Assembly (NCBI RefSeq): GCF_963169125.1 | Contig: NC_084795.1 | Coordinates: 264,177,042 to 264,241,041, forward strand | DNA: 64,000 bases | Source: Humulus lupulus | Taxonomy: Eukaryota > Streptophyta > Magnoliopsida > Rosales > Cannabaceae | Reading direction: 5' to 3' | In this document: positions 1-13,257 of the stretch, one piece after another | How the letters are laid out: every line of letters starts with the position of its first letter | How positions within the stretch are numbered: the first letter of the stretch is position 1 | The notes under the pieces: generated by a model | What the model saw: the letters and a program-made list of their open reading frames with translations, nothing else | Databases searched by the model: none | What the model was told of the DNA's origin: nothing | Program-made: the position numbers and the translations under genes

Positions 1-337
1 GAAATATCCCTATGCTCACCTGAGCTAGGTATTTTACCCCTTGTGACTTTTCCGCTAAATAGCTCCATAGGATTGCTTCGTGCCGCGTAGTTCAAATATG
101 TACACATAATAATGTGGTCGCAATCATATATCACACATATTTACAATTATACCCTTAAATTAAGAAACGAGCCCACATGCATATTTAATACACCTAACAC
201 ATGCAAGCATAATCATATCATATTATAATTCACATAATAACATACTCATAACACATAAGCACTCAATTAATTCAATTATTGCCCCCCGGCCCCCTAATCT
301 AAGCACTAAGCCATATTAGGGAATTTTGGGTGTTACA
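1..337 (-). mobile_element. Ty3/gypsy LTR fragment, cut by window edge
   Basis: The right end, reading on the minus strand, starts TGTAACACCC and continues with the CTAATATGGCTTAGTGC-type start shared by several other LTRs in this window. It also holds the TTGTGACTTT / GGATTG..CGTGC block seen in their middle. The rest of the LTR lies outside the window. It abuts integrase-derived sequence directly, so it is probably an insertion into the neighbouring element. Confidence 0.6.
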
Positions 338-340
338 ATC

Positions 341-1340
341 TGGGTCATTGTCGACCGACTGACCAAGTCAGCCCATTTCTTACCAATCAAGAAAACGAAT
401 TCCGCTGACAATTTGGCACGGTTATATATCTAAAAAATAGTGAGAATGCATGGAGTGCCAATATTAATAGTGTCCGACCGTGACAGACGTTCCACGTCTA
501 CATTCTGGAAGGAAAAGCAAAAGAGACTGAGGACTAGGGACCCAACTAAAGTTTAGCACTGTGTTTCACCCCCCTAACGGATGGAAAAAGTGAGCGGACC
601 ATCCAAACCCTCAAGGATATGTTGAGATCATGCGTGCTTGACTTCCAAGGGTCATGGAGTGGAAAGCTCCTGTTAATAGAATTCACGTACAACAATAGCT
701 TCCATGACTCAATCAAGAAGGCACCATACAAGGCACTCTACGGGAGGAAATGTTGATCCCCAATCCATTGGCATAAAGCCGAAGAAAGAAAATTTTTTAG
801 ATCTAATGAGGTCGATAAAGTTATTGAAGATATTAGAAAGAAACGAAAATAGTTGTAGACTTCGGTTGATCGACAACACAAGTACATGGACCGACGGAGA
901 AGGTCATTGACTTTTCAAGTAAGAGATAAGGTGATGCTAAAAGTAGCACCACTCAAAGGAGCTATGCATTTCAATATAAAGGGAAAGCTCAGCCCAAGGT
1001 ATATCGAACCTTTTGTGATCCTAGAAAGAATCAGGGAAGTGGCATACCATTTAGTGTTGCCACTTGCCTTATCTCAAGTACATGACATGTTTCATGTATC
1101 CATGCTGAGGAAATATATCAATGACCCCAATCATGTACTCAGCTATGAGGAATCAAGCGTGGATCCAAAGCTCTGCTATGAGGAGAAGCCAGTGGCGATC
1201 TTGGATCGAAATGACAAAGTATTGAGAAACAAGTCCATACCCTTGGTAAAAGTGCAGTGGTGTGTGACCACGGGGTCTAAGAGGCAACTTGGGAACCCAA
1301 AGATAAGATTAGAGAGTTGTATCCTCACCTACTTTGAGTA
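341..1340 (+). pseudogene. Decayed Ty3/gypsy integrase (3' part of pol)
   Basis: The translation begins with [15 protein letters not shown], the start of the integrase catalytic core in plant chromovirus-like elements. It runs, with stops and frame changes up to about 890, into an open stretch (886-1431). That stretch contains the integrase C-terminal block (FQVRDKVMLKVAP, LSPRYIEPFVILERI, VFHVSMLRKY-like VHDMFHVSMLRKY) and a shortened tail. The catalytic part is broken by stops near 455 and 556. A short purine-rich stretch and an LTR follow at once, as expected for the 3' end of pol. No function is expected. Confidence 0.75.
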
Positions 1341-2251
1341 TTGGGGACAAAATGGTAACGTCCCAAATTCGCTAATAAGGCTTAGTGCCTCGATTAGTGT
1401 GTCGGGAGGGTATAAATGGATTAATATGTGAATTTAATTGAATATATGTGTGATCATTTGAAATATATGACTTGTATGATAATATGACTATTTATGCATG
1501 CTTGCGTGCATTAAATGTGATTGTGGGGCCGTTTTGGTGAAAAGGGGCATTTTTGTAATTTTGACCCATTGAGGGTATAATTATAAATTATATGTTCTTT
1601 GTGAGTGGGACCACATTATTATGTGGATATATATTTGAAATGTGTGGCACGAGGCGATCCTTGTGAGCAATTTGGCGGAAAAGTCACAACGGGAAGTTAT
1701 ACCAGACTCGAGGTGAGCCTAGGAGTATTTTAGTAATTTGGTGAGTTACTAGGGATATTAGAGTATGAATCATTAGTGGGGGAAAATATTATTGTTTGGA
1801 AGATTAGTGGAGTTAAATGAGAATCTTAAGTGGAATTTGAGGTTTAGCTGGAAAATTTGGTAAATGAAGATATTACCCTTGGGGCATTAAAGAGCAAGGT
1901 TTTAGGCTAGGGGCGTATGATCTTTTACCTAGCCTTGGATTACCTTAGTCACCTAGAAGTTGTGGGAAGCTTTCAAATAACATAAGAAACAAACTCAGCA
2001 GCTCAACTCTCTCTCTCTCTCTCTCTTGAAGCTTGGAGGAGGTTTGTTTTTCTGAATTTTAAAGAGATTGAAGTTATGAATAGGAGCTAGGATTGGATTA
2101 AAGGCAGCTTGAGGTCGTAGCTAGTTAATTGAGGTAAGAATCTTCCTATATTGTAATGAATTCTTTAATTGGTTTAAGTTTTAGCGGAGTTTTAACTTTA
2201 GCTTGGGTTTTGAGTTTTGGTAAGGATTTGGTTTGGTTTTGGGGGTATAAG

Positions 2252-4100
2252 TGTTGGGGTTTTATGCTCTAATTAAAACCCAAATTCTTTGTAATCTCAT
2301 TTTATTATTAATAAAATAATAGAAATCATTTTTTGACTTGGTCAATCACTTTGCTCACATGTTTTATTTTCATGATTATTTGTTTAATATAAACTTCTAT
2401 TAAATCCCGAGCATATAACTAATCTTATTTATAGTGACGTAATCACAGTGGAATATAAATATGATTATATGTTCAAAATAAGTTAGTCCTAAGATTAGTC
2501 AGTGCACAGGATTTACACTGACTTGCCAACCTATGATATGATCTACTTACACGTTACAGTGTTATGTTCTTTCCAGAACATTAGCAAAGTAGATAAGATC
2601 GGATGTATTTGTTACATCGGACAGGACCGATATTGACAGTTGATAAGATAAGTACACATACCGTTATTATCTATTCTAGTCATATCATATAGTTGACCAT
2701 AGGTCAATTCAATCTCAATTCTGAGTGGTTAGTATTCTAACTGATTGTATTATTTGAGTTCTTTGACTTGTTCGTTACCAGCTTACCCTACGGACTAGCC
2801 CATACTTACATCTTGGGAACTCGGTAGTATAATTGAGTGGGAGTGTTAATCATAGATATGAACATCTATAGCTTCTAATGAAGAAGTGAAACGATGGCTT
2901 CCTTTTAGTTTGGTTCAAGGTGTTAAATGATAGAGATCTCATTTCAGTAATTAAATTAGTTTACTGAAATATCATTTACAAGGACTAAGTGTTTTAAGGA
3001 TAAAATACAAGGAGGGGTAAAACGGTATTTTAGTCCTATCTCATTATAGACCGTCTATAGAGGATTGAGTGACAATTATGGTTGTAACAATGGATAACTA
3101 ATAGTGTATCTATATTTGTTGTAGAGCGTTCTATGAATTCAAGAGTGCAATTCCGAGTCTAGAGTGGAGTCACGAGGAATTAATAAGTTAGTAAATTTAT
3201 TTGTTAGATTTATGATAACTTATTGGAGCTTGATTTCATAGGCCCATTGTACCTTGGATAAAATCATCTAGATAGTCTCAATTAATTGATTTAATTATCA
3301 ATTAGAATTATCAAAGTTGACCAGGTCAATTTTGGACAGTTTCATAGAGTTGTGTAATTTTGAGAAGAAAATAGAAATTTTGCCAGATTTATTAATTAAG
3401 ATAAATTGGTATCTAAATTAATAAATAAATTTAAATCAATTGTTCAAATTATAAATAATTAATTTGATAAAGGATTTAAATGATTATTTAATTAATTAAA
3501 TCAATAGAAAATAATACAGGCCTTGTTTTTAAGTCCAATGGGCTTATAATCAAATGGGAAATTTCACGGGCCTAAAGCCCATGATAATTTCGATCTAGGG
3601 CTTTAAAATGGCTATTATTTTATTAATTTTTTAATTAAATTAAATGGCCTATTTGATTCTATAAAAGGAGTGCTTAGAGAGAAGTCAAAAGATAAGTTTG
3701 ATAAGTCACAAGTCAGATTTTCTGATAGTTTTAGATTCTCTCTAAACACAAGTCATTTTCTAAGCATTTTTGTTATTTTCTCTTCTTCTTTCTATATCTA
3801 TCTCATGTGTTGAGAATTGCCCACACTAGTCTAGGTGATTCTAAGGATACATTGGAAGACTGTGAAGAAAATAGAAGATTGGTTCAGTTTCTTGATAATA
3901 CTCTGCGACAGAGGGGATACAAGAGTTAGAGAAACTGAAGGAATGACTCTTTCATTCCGATGCGTATACTGTAAGTATTCTTATCTTTGTTTCACTTTGA
4001 ATTCAATTTTAGAAACATGTTCTAGGCTATTTCATATTAATTTGTTTAATATTAGATATACATGAAAATAAATAAATATCATGTATAAGTTTTCCTAACA
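2252..4100 (+). mobile_element. Solo Ty1/copia-type LTR with target-site duplication
   Basis: The 1,849-bp sequence starts TGTTGGGG and ends CCTAACA. It is flanked on both sides by the same five bases, ATAAG (2247-2251 and 4101-4105), and sits inside a gypsy LTR. It has no coding sequence, so it is a solo LTR left by recombination between the two LTRs of a full element. The first and last bases (TGTTGG..CCTAACA) and the AT-rich body suit a copia LTR of the SIRE/Maximus or related type. The family assignment is inferred from ends only. Confidence 0.8.
3660..3667 (+). promoter_or_regulatory. TATA box of the copia LTR
   Basis: TATAAAAG lies about 440 bp before the LTR's right end and is followed by a GAGAGA/CTCTCT stretch. 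This fits the U3/R boundary of a copia LTR read on the plus strand. Confidence 0.5.
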
Positions 4101-5405
4101 ATAAGTGTTGCTTATGTTGTGTTAGTAACAGTTCTAGGCTCAGTTAGCAACTTTGGGATTGTTTTTGGAGGTTTTGGTTCGAAGGAAATGGCTGGAAAGT
4201 GTTGGAAATTCTAGGTTCGTGGGGTTGCACCGCGGCGCTGTTCTTGGTGTGTCGCGGCCTACATGTACCCAGAGGCCAAGGCAGTTCCCTAAATCGTGTT
4301 GGCGCCGCGGTGCCTGGTGGGCTGCGCCCCGCGCGTGTGTCCAAAGAGATAGCTTGGGGGCTCTCTAACTTGTGGAGCGACGTGGCCCTTAGTGAGGGGC
4401 GTCGTGGCTCAAATGGGGAAAATTGGCCAAATAGGGTTTTTGAGTACGGGGACTCAAACATAAAGGCTCGGGAATGATTCTACTACCTGGTTTAGTAAAA
4501 TTTAAGGTCCCGGAGGCTAGGAATCCACCTTGAAGCTTTCAAATTGGTTTAGCTCTTGATGATTATCTGTTGTTATGTTGTGACTAGGTTATACCGTTAG
4601 GCTCGAGAGTAAGGATCGCGCTCGGGGTCGCCATATGCTATCTATTCGGGACTTGAGGTAAGAAAACTGCACCCAGGTTGTGATTAGGGCTTAAGCCCCG
4701 GTTATTAAGTATGACTATAATCATATTTTTGAATATCTGCTTAAACGTGAATGACTGTGTTATGTATAAACTGTTCATTTGATTGAATCTGATTGAAAAG
4801 CTCAGCTTAAGGCTGTGATCGGCATAAGCATGTGGAATGCAAGTCGTATGGCTGAGCCATTTTGGAAGTGCGATATGCACTCATTTGATCCTAGGGTCAT
4901 GTAATTAAGTTGAACGCCTGCTTGAGTATGTTTATTATTGCTAAGCTTGCTATATGTTGATTATTTGTATTTGTTTATTTGAGTTTTCTTGCTAGGCCTC
5001 AGCACACGGGTGCTACGTGGTGCAGGTAAGGGCAAGGGGAAGCTGGACCAACAATGAGTTGGAGAGCTTCGGGGGCGGTGTGTACATAGGAAGTCTGCTT
5101 GACCACCATGGTCGAGACTTCTTTTGGAAAGCAAGGGTTTAGTGGTTTTTCCGCTTAGAATGGTTATTATGTACTTTATTTATTTTTCTTTCCTTTGTAT
5201 CAACCTTTTAAACTTCTTTTTTCTTCTTTGGGATCCTGTGTTATGTACTAAAGCTTTTAATGAAAAGTTGCCAAGGGTTAATCAAAAAAATTTATGCCAA
5301 ATTTTAACTAACCTTAACCACATGCATTAGTCTAAATGACTCGCTTAACGAGTTAAGCACAATTTTAAATACACAGTGTAACGATCCTGGCTATTAGGGC
5401 GTTAC

Positions 5406-6873
5406 TTTTATAAATTGTGGGTATTGTAACGCCTCGCGTTTTGGGCACGTGATAATAGTAATTCAGACCAAGATTTTATTCTCATAATATATATCATATT
5501 GGGGCTGTATTACGATTTGAAAATCTAAGTTCAAATTAAGATGTGGCATCATTATGAATTTAATTGACTTTTGGTCAAACTAAGAATTTCGATGTCGGCC
5601 CGAAAAAAAAACCTTACACAGGTAAAATCTCGGATAATAAATAGTGAAAAATAAATAATTATGGCGAAAATATTTAGTTTGGGCATAGGAATATCAGAAT
5701 GCTATGAGAGAATTTTAAATAAAATTCTTAGGAAAGAATCTTAATATGTATTTTGAGAGAAAATGTTTATTTTGTTTTATTGGGAAAAACAAATTAAAAT
5801 GGTTTCCAAAAATGCTATAAGGGGACTTTGATGACATTTTGGTTGGCTATATTTGCATTTTTATCATGTTAATGGGCTTTAGGTTTATACCACCCTTGGA
5901 CCTTATTTTTGGGCTTAATCACCCTTAAGTGGACTTTTAGGCATATTTCAAAAGACACGCATGCCAAAATCCAAGAATGCACTATAATTTTAAAGTTTTT
6001 AAGTTAATTATTTAAATCAAAGTAGGAAAATTAAGAGATCATTAGTAGTGGTTGAGTGTATGAGGCTAGTGGCATGATGTAGTCAACTCTCTCAATGGTG
6101 GCTTGTGACACTTGTTGAACATGAAGGCAACCACACTCCAAAAATCACATCACCATTTCTTCATTTCCTCTTGGCTGAGTACCCCATACACTCAACCCCT
6201 CTCATTTGTTTCAAATCAACTCTGAAAGTTTTAGAGCCTCTCTCTCCTCTTTCTCTCTCCCTCTGAATTTCGTTGCTCTCCCTCTCTTGTTCTTCCAAAA
6301 ACTCCATGAAAACTCGTTGCAATCATGAAAACTTAATTTTTTTTTGTTGGCAAAATGATGCAAATGCGATGTTTTTTCAATGATTTTGCGATGCAATCTT
6401 GAAAACTTTATTTTTGGCCAAAATGATGCCAATTTGATGCTTTTTCGATGTTTTGCGCTGAAATTTGACGAAATTTTTAGTGATGCATAACTTTTTGCTT
6501 AGATGTCAATTTTAGATTATTTTTTTTAATCTTAGTAGTTTTTTGTTGAGATACACGTTTAGAAGATTTAAAGTCTTAAATTTTTTATGTAGAACACAAA
6601 AACTAATTATGGATGCTTCAATGGTTGTGGGTTTATTTTTTCTCTTTGTTTTCGGAAGGCCACGAGTAGAGAGAAGAAGAAATGAGAGAAATAGAGACGA
6701 TTTGTGTGAGAGAGATGAGCTTCTAGCCGTGAGGAGGTGGTGGTGGTGGTAGGGAGGTGGTGGCGGTGGGGAGAGAGATAGTTTGAGAGAGAGAGGAGTT
6801 TAATGAAAAGGGCATTATTGTCAAAATTTTACAAAATGACATATATTTGAGATACCCATTAAATTTGTCATAT
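5406..6873. other. Non-coding repeat-derived DNA
   Basis: No gene is seen. A second LTR-like start (TGTAACGCCTCGCG) occurs at 5425, so part of this may be a truncated LTR of another family. CT-rich sequence (6230-6290), repeats of GATGC/GATGT-like words (6350-6490) and a GAGAGA/GGTGG-rich block (6660-6800) follow. The last 100 bases resemble the outside of a MULE end. Confidence 0.4.
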
Positions 6874-7687
6874 GGGAAAAATATGATATACTATTAAGCA
6901 TATACGTTGAAATTTCCCTTTTAAATCAAAACTGAACCACCATATGATACAAATGCTCATCTTTCATTTAATACCAAAAATACCCCTCTCATAACACCTT
7001 TCCTCTCCTCTCTATTCTCCCTCTTCCTCTCTACCTCTCTTCACCATACATTCTCTCTCACTCTCTCTTCACCATACGTATTACACAAGATTTTCATACT
7101 AAAATCTTGCAAGAAAGATACACATTCGGACATTGTGGATTGTTTGAGGAGAAACACCAAGCTTTGTGTTATTCTTGCTCATAGTGAAGAGATTAAATGG
7201 GTAAGTGATTTTCTTTGATTCTTGTTGTTGTTGGTTGTTTTTATGATTTAGAATGCTGTTTAGATGTTGGATCTATAGTTTGTTGGTATTTTTCGCTGTT
7301 TTTGGGTGAAAATCGTGTTCTGTGAAAATCTGCGTTTTTTTGGGTTACTTGAGTTTTTTTCGAAGTGCCCGATAGTGTCCGATAGAGGCCCGATTCGGGC
7401 ACGATGGTTGTTGAGTTTCAAGGTTAGGGATGAATGTCTGATGGCAACCCGATAGTTGCCCGATAGTTTTGGTTACCCAATGGTCATAAAGGTCCGATGG
7501 CTACCCGATGGTTGCCCGATTATTATTTTGAATCTATACGCCCTTTAAGTACGATAATGGATCGATAATAGTCCGATATATGCCCGATTTTTTTTAAGCT
7601 ACTGCGGACCTAATAGTACGATGGTGCACAATGGTACCCGATACTTACCCGATATTAGTTGTTTTAAGTGATAAAAAACATAAATAA
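6874..7687 (+). repeat. Left terminal inverted repeat of the MULE
   Basis: From CCACCATATGATA (about 6940) to GATAAAAAACATAAATAA (7687) the sequence reappears inverted at 15548-16219, with indels. Matching landmarks include the GGTAAGTGATTTTC segment, ACGCCCTTTAAGTACG and CCTAATAGTACGAT. The repeat contains the transposase promoter region, its 4-nt first coding exon and most of its first intron. The outer 60 bases are more diverged than the inner part. Confidence 0.8.
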
Positions 7688-10402
7688 AACTTTGCCCGAT
7701 ACCGCCCGATATTGGTACGATGCTAAAAAATGCCGAACTAAATTTCGACCTTTTGTTGCCATTTACTGATATTTTTTTCTTTGTACATGATAGGGTCAAC
7801 TTTGTTCACGTACTTGATGTATAATGGTGTTTGGGAGCGTGAAGGTAGAGATTGGGTTTTTAATGGAGCCGAAAATTTAACGTTCGAGTTGGAGAAGGAC
7901 ATAACTTACTCACAACTTGTTGAACTTTTGTACTCAGAGCTGGAGGTTGACAAAGTGCAGTATGACCTGAAATTATAAGTGAATTATAAGTACATGAAAG
8001 GGTTAATGTATCAGCCTGAACTTATAAGGAATGACAAGGGTGTAAGCTTATATTTGTCAATGCTTTTGAAGAAGCCAGATGAATTTGTTCCCCTTTTTGT
8101 GACTTTGGTGGAGAAGAATATCATTGTTGATCGTAATCCTCCACCAAGTACTGTTAAGGATACTCGTAGTGAGGTTGGGACTTATGTTCCAGAAACAAAT
8201 CCGAAGGTGCTGGTAGCCACTACTGTTCCTGAATCAAACCATTTCATACCGACAGTTGATCATGTAGCACAGATGCCATTTCATGATGATTTTCCTGATT
8301 GTCCTGACCCTGAAGATGATTTTGAGGGCAATGAAGATTTTCCTGATTATCCTAAACCTGATGCTGATGCTGATTTTGATTGCAATGATGATGTAAGAGA
8401 CAACCAAGAAACAGAGGTCTATTCTCAAGCTTTGAACCTGAGTCCACTGTCGTACCAAATACCGAGGCAAACAGCATGTAGAAGTGGACCCCGTAGAGAA
8501 GATCGCCAAACACCTGGTACTAGTAGTAGTCGTCCAGACGGAACAAATGATGCTAGAGAATTTAGTGATCCACTCTCTTCTTCGACATATTATAGTAAAT
8601 TCAAAGCTCAGATGTTTACAAGAGAAGACATTGAGGATAATAGTCACTATATATCTATGGGTGGCACATCAGGCGGGGAGATTCATTTAGGAAAGTTTTT
8701 CAGAGACGAGGAATATTTAAAGAAGGTTGCTGGCTTGTTTGCAATGAAGAAGGGATTCGACTTTATAGTTAAGAAGTCCGGTACTGATGTTTGGTACATT
8801 GCATGCAAGGATCCTGATTGTGGGTGGAGGTTAAGAGGGAAGAAGAAGCAACTTTCTAACATGTTCGAGGTGACAGCATTTGAAAATGTACACACATGTT
8901 CCCTCGATGTTCGAGAAAAAGATAACCGTCAAGCATCACCTTTGGTAGTTGCCGAACTGATCAAGGATAAATTCTCAGTTAACGGTTCAGATTATTTAGC
9001 CTTCAAAATAAGAGAAGATATGAAGAATTCTTACGGGATCGAAATGAGTTATGAGAAGGCTTGGAGATGCAGAGAGAAGGCACTCCACATAGTTAGGGGT
9101 ATGCCGGAAGCTTCATATTCGAAGTTACCTGGGTACTTGCACATGCTGCAGTTGAACAATCCCGATTCCATTACTGATTTCAAGGTAGACGAGGGTCGCT
9201 TCAAGTATTGCTTTTTTTCTCTGGGTGCTTGTAGGCGGGGATTCATGTTTTGTCGACCTGTTATATGTATTGATGGGTCATTCTTGAAAACTAGGTATGG
9301 TGGCCAATTGTTGTGTGCCGTGGCATTGGATTCAGACAGCCACATATTTCTGATTGCTTTCGCAATAGTTGACAGCGAGAACCACGACTCTTGGACCTAT
9401 TTCATGAGGAAGTTGAAACAAGCGATTGGTGATGTTGAGAACTTAGCATTCGTATCGGATAGGCATCAAAGCATTGTTCATGCTTTGGAACTTGTCTTCC
9501 CTGATGCACCCCACGGCGCATGCTACCACCACATTATTATGAACGTGGCTAGCAAGTTCAAGACTGATTGCTTCACGGATCATATTTACAGTTGTGCATA
9601 CTCGTATAAGAAGACAGATTTTGAAAGAGAATTTGAGAAGATAAAAGCAATGGATGTTGCTGTTGCACTATATCTTGAGGGCATTGGATTTGAAAGATGG
9701 GTTCGTGCGTACTTTCCAGGGGACCGTTACAATGTAATGACAAGTAATTGGGCTGAAAGTTTCAACAGCAAAACTAAGGACGCAAGAGCCTTCCCGATCA
9801 CTGCTTTTGTTGAATTCATCAGGTTTACTATTCAAACATGGTTTGCTACTCGAAAGGAAAACGCTGAAAAGTGTAGCACGACTCTATCACCAGTTATGGA
9901 GGGGGACTTGTCATGTCAATTTGAGAAATCTCGGTTCTTAAGCGTCGACAGAGCTGGACCTTATACATTTAATGTCTACCCCGGAGGAACAGTTCAGAGT
10001 GGTGGTATAGTTGATTTGGAGGCACGAACATGCAGTTGCGGCCTATTCCAAATCATAAAGATTCCTTGTCCACATGCATGTGCTGCTACTCAAGAACGAA
10101 ATATTAGCATGTACGCATTGTGCTCTCAATATTACATAAGAGAGTGTTGGAAGAGCACATATGAGGGGACAATTATGCCAGTTGGTGATGAGGATGATTG
10201 GGAATTGCCTGAAGACATTAAGAACATCCAAGTTGGAGTACCGATTGAGAAGAAACCTGTAGGCCGACCGATGAAGCAAAAGGTCGGACGAATTAGGAAA
10301 AATCGATATCCTTCTAATGGAGACAAGGTTGTGATACAACGATGTTGTAGCAAGTGTGGTGGTAAAGGGCACAACGAAGTGTCTTGCAAGTACCGAGGTT
10401 AA
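7197..10402 (+). CDS. MuDR-type MULE transposase (one in-frame stop)
   Basis: This is the cut-and-paste DDE transposase of the element, acting in the nucleus. A two-exon model fits: ATG G at 7197-7200, GTAAGT donor at 7201, acceptor ending 7793, then 7794-10402. That gives about 870 codons with one TAA at 7976-7978. Downstream of that stop 807 codons are open, so the catalytic part may still be made. Counted from 7979, a Cys/His MuDR-type DNA-binding domain lies at about 235-320. Catalytic Asp is at 432 (CIDGS) and 494 (VSDRH), followed by a CYHHI box, and Glu at 593 (NWAESFN). A SWIM zinc finger is at 685-699 (CSCG..CPHAC), and a CCHC zinc knuckle lies near the C-terminus (CSKCGGKGH). Residues about 100-140 are very acidic (FPD/DPE/DAD repeats). 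Only the single stop argues against function. Confidence 0.85.
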
Positions 10403-10549
10403 ATTGTTTTGTTTGTATTCTAGTTGACCTATTATGTTTTATTTCTTCTTGAACTAGTAATATTTGTTATGTGCTGGATTTTGCAAGTTTTTTTCTGTTT
10501 TTTTCTCCATTATGAAACTCTTAAATATGTAATAATCCAGTGTTGGTCC

Positions 10550-10850
10550 GATAGTGCACGATGCTGGTACGACAATGTACGATATCGTTTGTTGTATGAT
10601 TATTTAAATGTATCATACGATATGGTACGACGTTGCTCGATGTAGAACGATAGTTAATGTACGACATTAGGGTACGATAATGTACGATATTGGTCCGATT
10701 GTGTCATGACAATGAACTTTTTTGATTTAGTACGATAGTGTCCGATAGTGGTACGATGGTATGGTTTCAGTACAGTTTCGTGAAATTTGTGAGACATGTG
10801 AGGGTACGATAGAGTACGATAGTGATCGATGATAGTACGATTGCAAAGAT
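10550..10850 (+). repeat. GTACGAT-type short repeats after the transposase gene
   Basis: About a dozen copies of GTACGA (variants GTCCGAT, GTGCACGAT) are scattered with roughly 10-30-bp spacing in the transposase 3' flank. All read in the transposase sense direction. The same word, inverted, fills the introns of the convergent gene further right. Confidence 0.8.
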
Positions 10851-11699
10851 TAAACACATTAAAATGTAGTAATTACAAAAAGAGCAATCAAAAAAATTAT
10901 ACAATTCAAAAAAATGAAGACCGTTCAACATAAGTTTTGGTAGAATAAATCTTCACACCACCTTTGCCTAAAAAATTTCATATTATTGTCAGTTACATTA
11001 TCAAATGGTAGTTGTAGAAGCTTATGTTCAATATGCTCAATTACGTAACATCCGCAATCGCCACTGCATTAGAAAATAAACAATAATTTAATAAAGTTTT
11101 GTAATTAAGAAATAATAATTAATATGTGATATATAATAAAGTTCACCTGGATTTTGTTTGCGGTACGAATTCACGTGGACTGAGTTTCCAATCGAAGGGT
11201 CTGACCTGGCTCTCTGATGCTGTCAACTGAGGCGCGAGTATAACGTCATGGTTCTCAAATAAACCGGAATGTTGCAAGACCGACGGGAAAATGGTACACC
11301 AGTCAACCATCAAACTGATCAAATCGTTTTCGGAAATTGATCCAATACTGGAGTCAAAGATGTTGAACATCCACCCATTCATGTTTGCCTCTACAGCTAC
11401 CCAATGCAATTGGTCTTTCAAGAAGAGGGCAAAATAAATGAACTCCTTGTTCTGCCAACTCGGTAAGAATTGGACTGCATCACCCCTAACCAAGTCCAAT
11501 ATACTGTCATCCCAACTAAAGCTAGAGTAGTCAGAACCTGGAAAAGCGTCCCACCGAGCCTTCAATGATTCGGGAAAAACTGTAGGCATAACAACACAGT
11601 TCTGAGGGTACACGTCAGGATAAAATTGTAGACGCCTCCTCATGAGATGGAATGCTGCATCTAAATGCTACATTAAAGGAAAATTAAGTCAGTAACCAC

Positions 11700-12250
11700 A
11701 TTATCGTACCAAAATAAATAAACAAAAAATTATCAGACATGAATATAGTAACTATCGTACCCCAATCGTACATGAATATAGTAACTAAATAACAACAATA
11801 AAACCTTCTATCGTACCCCTATCGTGCTAATGTCGTACCATCATCGTACCTTTATGGCAAAAACTACAGTATTATACACCATCGTACCCACTAGCGTCCC
11901 ACTGTCGTACCATCATCGTACCATTGACAAAGTAAGTTAACAATTTGAAACTAACTATTATCGTACTACCATCGTACCTATATCGTCCCACTACAAATTC
12001 TAAAATTACGATGTTAATAGTAACTACTTAACAAATTATATCGTACCCCTATCGTGCTAATGTTGTACCATCATCGTACCCATTATGGAAATAACTACAG
12101 TATTGCACACTATCATACCCACTATCGTAATACCGTCATACCACCATCGTACCATTGACAATATAAACAGTTTATAATTTGGCACTTTTAATTATCGTAC
12201 TACTATCGTACACCAATCGTACCTATATCGTACCACTACATATAGAAACA
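11700..12250 (-). repeat. ATCGTACC repeats in intron 3 of the Ulp1-like gene
   Basis: About 19 copies of TCGTAC lie here. At 12195, 12206, 12217 and 12228 they are spaced exactly 11 bp apart. On the gene's sense strand they read GTACGA. Flanking exons have essentially none. Confidence 0.85.
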
Positions 12251-13257
12251 TTTAAATAAATTTTCAACATTCTATAATTATGAAGTTATAGAAAACTTAC
12301 AGAGTCAGAAAGCCATGTCCTCGGAGTATGCAGTTTCAGGAACCAAGCAGCATCGTGTGTCCCTGAGAAGCATTCCCTCAGATATTTATTCCCAATGGTG
12401 CCAAGCAACCACTTGTGAAAGGTCATAAGTAATTTGCCATCAACAACCCTCAATGGATCCACATTCACTGTTGTCTTTGATTTCTTATTCCTTTTCTTCA
12501 TTGCAGTGTACTCATCGAACCACCTAGGCCTCTTTCTTTCTCTCCTCTTCTCCGGTGCTGGTGGAGCTATGTCTAAGAATTGTACTTCAGAATCTTCAGT
12601 ATCTCCGATTACAGTAACTTGCATATCCTCTGGTGTGAGAAAAATGTGATCATCTACATCATCAGGTCTGTAATCGTTAGGGAGAATGTCTTCATCTACA
12701 GGAGATTGAGGGCCTTCTTCAGTGGACTGAGGGTGTGGATCTGGAGCTGGCCTACTAAGATCTTCCATCATTGTCATCAACTTCTGCAATTGTCCCAAGA
12801 TCTCGGACTGACCTTTAATAAGGGCACTTTGTTGCCCTTCAACCTTTTCCAACCTGGCCAAAATCATAGAGTAACTTGGTTGCTCAGCTTGGGAGGAGGT
12901 GCTGGCATGAGGTGCTGATGGGGGAACCTCAGGTGCCTCAGGTGCTGGAGGTGGTGGAACCTCCTTAAAAATTTTTGCTGCTTCCGCTTGCTCAACTAAC
13001 TTTTCAGCAAGCTTTTTAGCCTGGCTCTGTAAGGCTTCCTGTGTAGGTTGTCCATCGGCACCCACCTCTAGTTCCTCTAACCCCATGTCCACATACAATG
13101 GGGCTTCATTGTCTGTAAGGGTCCTCATATACTGTTCTTCAGCAGGTCGGGCACACAGGTAGGGGTATACTGTCAACTGCCACAAAAAACAATGAATATT
13201 TAGATTGGAAAGTAAAACAATATAAAAAATAAGTAATTGTCATCGGTGATAAGTAAC

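Larger units (their letters stand above)
1353..5405 (+). mobile_element. 3' LTR of the gypsy remnant, interrupted by a copia LTR
   Basis: It starts TGGTAACGTCCC right after a purine-rich run (TTGGGGACAAAA, 1341-1352) that would serve as polypurine tract. It ends in AGGGCGTTAC at 5405. Without the 1,849-bp copia insertion it is about 2.2 kb, matching the other LTRs of this group. It contains a (CT)10 tract at 2007-2026, then GGTAAG motifs near 2131, 4657 and 5021. No protein-coding content was recognised; open frames near 4150-4480 are GC-rich chance frames. Confidence 0.65.

Noticed and set aside
8234..8647. 137-codon minus-strand frame under the transposase
   Set aside because: Shadow of the acidic-repeat part of the transposase exon.
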